This document shows, piece after piece, positions 5,869-7,604 of a stretch of 7,604 bases of DNA. Location of the stretch: contig JBKHDX010000222.1 of NCBI GenBank assembly GCA_046541115.1, positions 1 to 7,604 of the forward strand. Reading direction: 5' to 3'. The DNA comes from Jaaginema sp046541115 (GTDB lineage Bacteria > Cyanobacteriota > Cyanobacteriia > Cyanobacteriales > Spirulinaceae). Within the stretch, counting starts at the first letter, position 1; each line of letters opens with the position of its first letter. The notes beneath the pieces are model-generated. The model was not told the DNA's origin and made no database searches. It saw nothing but the letters and a program-made list of their open reading frames with translations. Both the position numbers and the translations under genes were made by a program.

Positions 5869-6602
5869 AGTTTAAAAAACTCAAATCAGTTGTATTAAGA
5901 TTTTTTAAGAAAAGAAAAGCTGGATTTACTGGATTTATTAAACTAAAGGGTTGTAAATTAGCTTCTCATTATAGTTGTTCAAAAAAAATTAAGCAAATAT
6001 AAAAAATATTGGGGATCGATAGAAGCATAGAAAAACATGACGATTGTGGCAATAATCTCTATTGCTTTGCAGATAAACTTAAGTTCTATTTTTATTTTTT
6101 ATCCAAAGAATTTGATATAGTTTGGGAGGGATTAATGAGGGGAGATGCAGTGAAAGCGATGGACTTAGAAGCGAATGAAATAAAGCGATCGCGCAATGTC
6201 GTCGCTCTTATTTTGGGGGAGCGATCGCCCTCTCGCTTTTAAAAAAGTGAATCGTAATATCGCGCAGAAGTGTGTGTTTATTGATACACTCAGTTTGAGA
6301 AAATGCGGTTGGGGACAATGAAGCTGAGGATTTGAGGACTAGAAATTGGAAGTTTTGAATCGTTGATAAATCTTGATAAATTGAGCGAGGAATAGAGGTT
6401 TTTTAGTTCAAGATTATTTAAGTTGGGCTAAAAATTTTAAGAATGTTTGGCAATTTTTAGATTTTAAGAATGCCAAGCCGGTCTAAATCTTGTATCGTAG
6501 GATTTCATGCCCCGAAGTAAAAGGGTCAATTCTGACACAACCCGACCCTGAATTCAAGGGGAGGGCGAGAAAACTCTGTTGTTTATTGCAGTGTGCCAAA
6601 CC
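5869..6602. other. Long AT-rich spacer without a convincing gene
   Basis: No convincing gene was seen in these 734 bases. A 77-codon TTG-started frame at 6009-6242 looks like chance: its end is encoded by HIP1-containing sequence and it has no domain signs. The spacer holds two HIP1 sites 36 bases apart (6185-6192 and 6221-6228), a tandem decamer TTGATAAATC/TTGATAAATT (6363-6382), a 12-base direct repeat ATTTTAAGAATG (6434-6445 and 6461-6472), a possible pseudoknot (6445-6490) and a 6-bp stem AGGGTC/GACCCT (6522-6527 and 6544-6549). AGCG/CGCT (6220-6223 and 6234-6237) followed by TTTT makes a weak terminator-like hairpin. It matches no tRNA or riboswitch pattern I could recognise by eye. Confidence 0.6.
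6445..6490 (+). ncRNA. Possible pseudoknotted RNA structure
   Basis: Stem 1 pairs GTTTGGCA (6445-6452) with TGCCAAGC (6471-6478): eight pairs, one of them U-G. The loop contains AGATTT (6459-6464), which can pair with AAATCT (6485-6490) downstream to form stem 2. All three connecting loops are 6 bases. Stem 2 is AU-rich and the surrounding DNA is AT-rich, so chance is possible. No promoter or known RNA family was recognised. Confidence 0.2.
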
Positions 6603-6698
6603 ATGAAAACCATCCGATTTTGGTTACTCACAACGGCTCAATTTTTCGTTTCTGCTTTAATTATGGGTTATGTTCTGGCGATCGCGTTGGCTTCATGA
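6603..6698 (+). CDS. Possible 31-residue single-helix membrane microprotein
   Basis: ATG 6603 to TGA 6698 encodes 31 residues beginning MKTIRFWLLTT and ending LAIALAS. Lys2 and Arg5 precede an uninterrupted hydrophobic stretch of about 24 residues, the pattern of a one-helix membrane peptide (N-terminus inside) or of a signal peptide. It resembles in size and build, but not in any sequence I recognise, the small subunits of photosynthetic and respiratory complexes. Alternatives are a broken exported gene reduced to its signal peptide, or chance. TTG 6579 could add eight residues and has a purine-rich GGGGAGGG 13 bases upstream; ATG 6603 has no Shine-Dalgarno sequence. A HIP1 site lies inside (6678-6685, encoding Ala-Ile-Ala). 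Its stop is 30 bases from the stop of thrB, in convergent orientation. Confidence 0.4.
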   Translation: MKTIRFWLLTTAQFFVSALIMGYVLAIALAS

Positions 6699-6728
6699 GT
6701 ATCTCAGAGGCAATGGGCAGAGGAGTTG

Positions 6729-7604
6729 TCAACGAGAGTCAACACTCACTCCTTGGGGTGCGATCGCGAGGACTTTGGCTTGGGCAACTACATCGACGGT
6801 CATCCAAGCCTCAATCATGGCTTGAGCCACCGTTTTTGCCTGTTCTGGGGCGCTTAAAGCCAGAAGGGTGGGGCCAGCACCACTAATCACTAAACCGTAA
6901 GCGCCTGCGCCTTTAGCGGCAGTCTGGACAGCTTTGTATCCCTTAATCAAAGTTTGGCGATAAGGTTGATGGAGTTTGTCGTCGAGGGCGGCGGTTAGCC
7001 AATCCCGATTCGCTGTTTCTAAACCCCGCAATAACAGCCCTAACCGGGAAATATTAAAGATTGCATCCGCCCGATCGATTTGAGAAGGAAGTACCGCCCT
7101 CGCTGCTTCGGTAGACAGTTCAAAGTTAGGAATTGCAATTACTGGAACGACGTTTTCCGCCCAAGGAATGGGGCAAAACTGCCATTGATTATCGGCATTG
7201 ACTGAAAGCTGACAATTGCCGAGAAAGGCAGGAACAACGTTGTCAGGATGGCCTTCAAGGGCGATCGCGAGGTGCAAAATTGCTGTATCCGAGAGGGGTT
7301 TTCCAGCCATTTCATTAGCCCCCACAAAGCCGCCAATAATCGCGGTAGCCGAACTCCCCAACCCGCGAGATAAGGGAACGCCGAGTTCAATTTCAATGTG
7401 GACGGGGGGTGTTTTTTGCTGAATCTGCTCGTAAAACTGTACAAATGCCCGATACAGTAAGTTATCTTGACCTACACTCACCCCTGGGGCTTCTGTCCCC
7501 ACAACATTAATTTTTGTAGTGTCGGCGAGTTGAAAATGAAAGCGGTTGTACAGGGTTAAAGCTGCGCCAATACAATCAAAACCCGCCCCTAAGTTGGCGG
7601 TGGT
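6729..7604 (-). CDS. thrB: Homoserine kinase, N-terminus beyond window
   Basis: It phosphorylates homoserine with ATP to O-phosphohomoserine, the step before threonine synthase, in the cytoplasm. The frame is open to the window edge, so 291 residues are visible and perhaps 10-15 plus the start codon are missing; the full length would be about 305, normal for ThrB. A GTG at 7500-7502 is an internal Val, not the start. GHMP-kinase landmarks, numbered from the first visible residue, are TTANLGAGFDCIGAAL (1-16), the substrate/ATP-fold N-terminal motif; PLSRGLGSSATA (77-88), the phosphate-binding loop; EGHPDNVVPA (117-126); and SGAGPTLLAL (241-250), the C-terminal Gly-rich motif. All are intact. 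Two HIP1 sites lie inside the gene. No terminator is evident after its stop. Confidence 0.95.
   Translation of the reverse strand, partial: TTANLGAGFDCIGAALTLYNRFHFQLADTTKINVVGTEAPGVSVGQDNLLYRAFVQFYEQIQQKTPPVHIEIELGVPLSRGLGSSATAIIGGFVGANEMAGKPLSDTAILHLAIALEGHPDNVVPAFLGNCQLSVNADNQWQFCPIPWAENVVPVIAIPNFELSTEAARAVLPSQIDRADAIFNISRLGLLLRGLETANRDWLTAALDDKLHQPYRQTLIKGYKAVQTAAKGAGAYGLVISGAGPTLLALSAPEQAKTVAQAMIEAWMTVDVVAQAKVLAIAPQGVSVDSR

Larger units (their letters stand above)
1373..7268. repeat. Ten dispersed HIP1 palindromes (GCGATCGC)
   Basis: Sites begin at 1373, 1452, 1663, 2246, 3525, 6185, 6221, 6678, 6760 and 7261, each 8 bases. HIP1 is an over-represented octamer of many cyanobacteria and is the main base for the taxonomic call. 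Sites cluster in the FecR-domain gene (three) and in 6185-7268 (five). None falls in 3533-6184, which covers the aldolase and kinase genes. Confidence 0.95.

Noticed and set aside
6009..6242. Plus-strand 77-codon frame in the spacer
   Set aside because: It has a TTG start with no ribosome-binding site, no recognisable domain, and a C-terminus produced by HIP1-containing sequence.
6593..6886. Plus-strand 97-codon frame
   Set aside because: It starts at a GTG and mostly runs antisense through thrB; a different frame at 6603 has the better microprotein features.

Overview
The window is from a cyanobacterium, probably a filamentous one. The signs are ten copies of the HIP1 palindrome GCGATCGC (about one per 760 bases, against one per 65 kb by chance), short tandem heptamer repeats of the cyanobacterial STRR type, cyanobacterial-style FecR and PilJ-type sensor-kinase proteins, and AT-rich spacers. 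No rRNA, tRNA, CRISPR array, transposase or phage gene was seen. The genus cannot be fixed from the sequence.

Layout: 1-131 is a gene-free patch of three heptamer repeats and a GC-rich palindrome. 213-1115 (+) encodes an exported outer-membrane beta-barrel protein. It converges on 1171-2208 (-), an exported FecR-domain protein, and one hairpin (1125-1155) can terminate both. 2373-3437 (-) is a Rieske non-haem iron oxygenase. A 301-base spacer follows, holding a possible promoter with a dyad, a 25-codon upstream ORF, a hairpin and a heptamer array that ends one base before the next start codon. 3739-4356 (+) is a class II aldolase/adducin-family protein. Its last 15 bases overlap, tail to tail, the end of a sensor histidine kinase gene (4342-5868, -). 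A long AT-rich spacer (5869-6602) contains short repeats and a possible RNA pseudoknot. A possible 31-residue membrane microprotein (6603-6698, +) comes next. The window ends inside thrB, homoserine kinase (6729 to beyond 7604, -).

The genes do not form one pathway or a recognisable operon. The first two both make cell-envelope proteins. The oxygenase and the aldolase are divergent and could share a control region, but nothing shows a common substrate. The kinase has no response regulator beside it. thrB is a core threonine-biosynthesis gene. I found no convincing new multi-gene system. The points most worth checking are the repeat-embedded leader of the aldolase gene, the small membrane ORF beside thrB, and the structured spacer upstream of that ORF.
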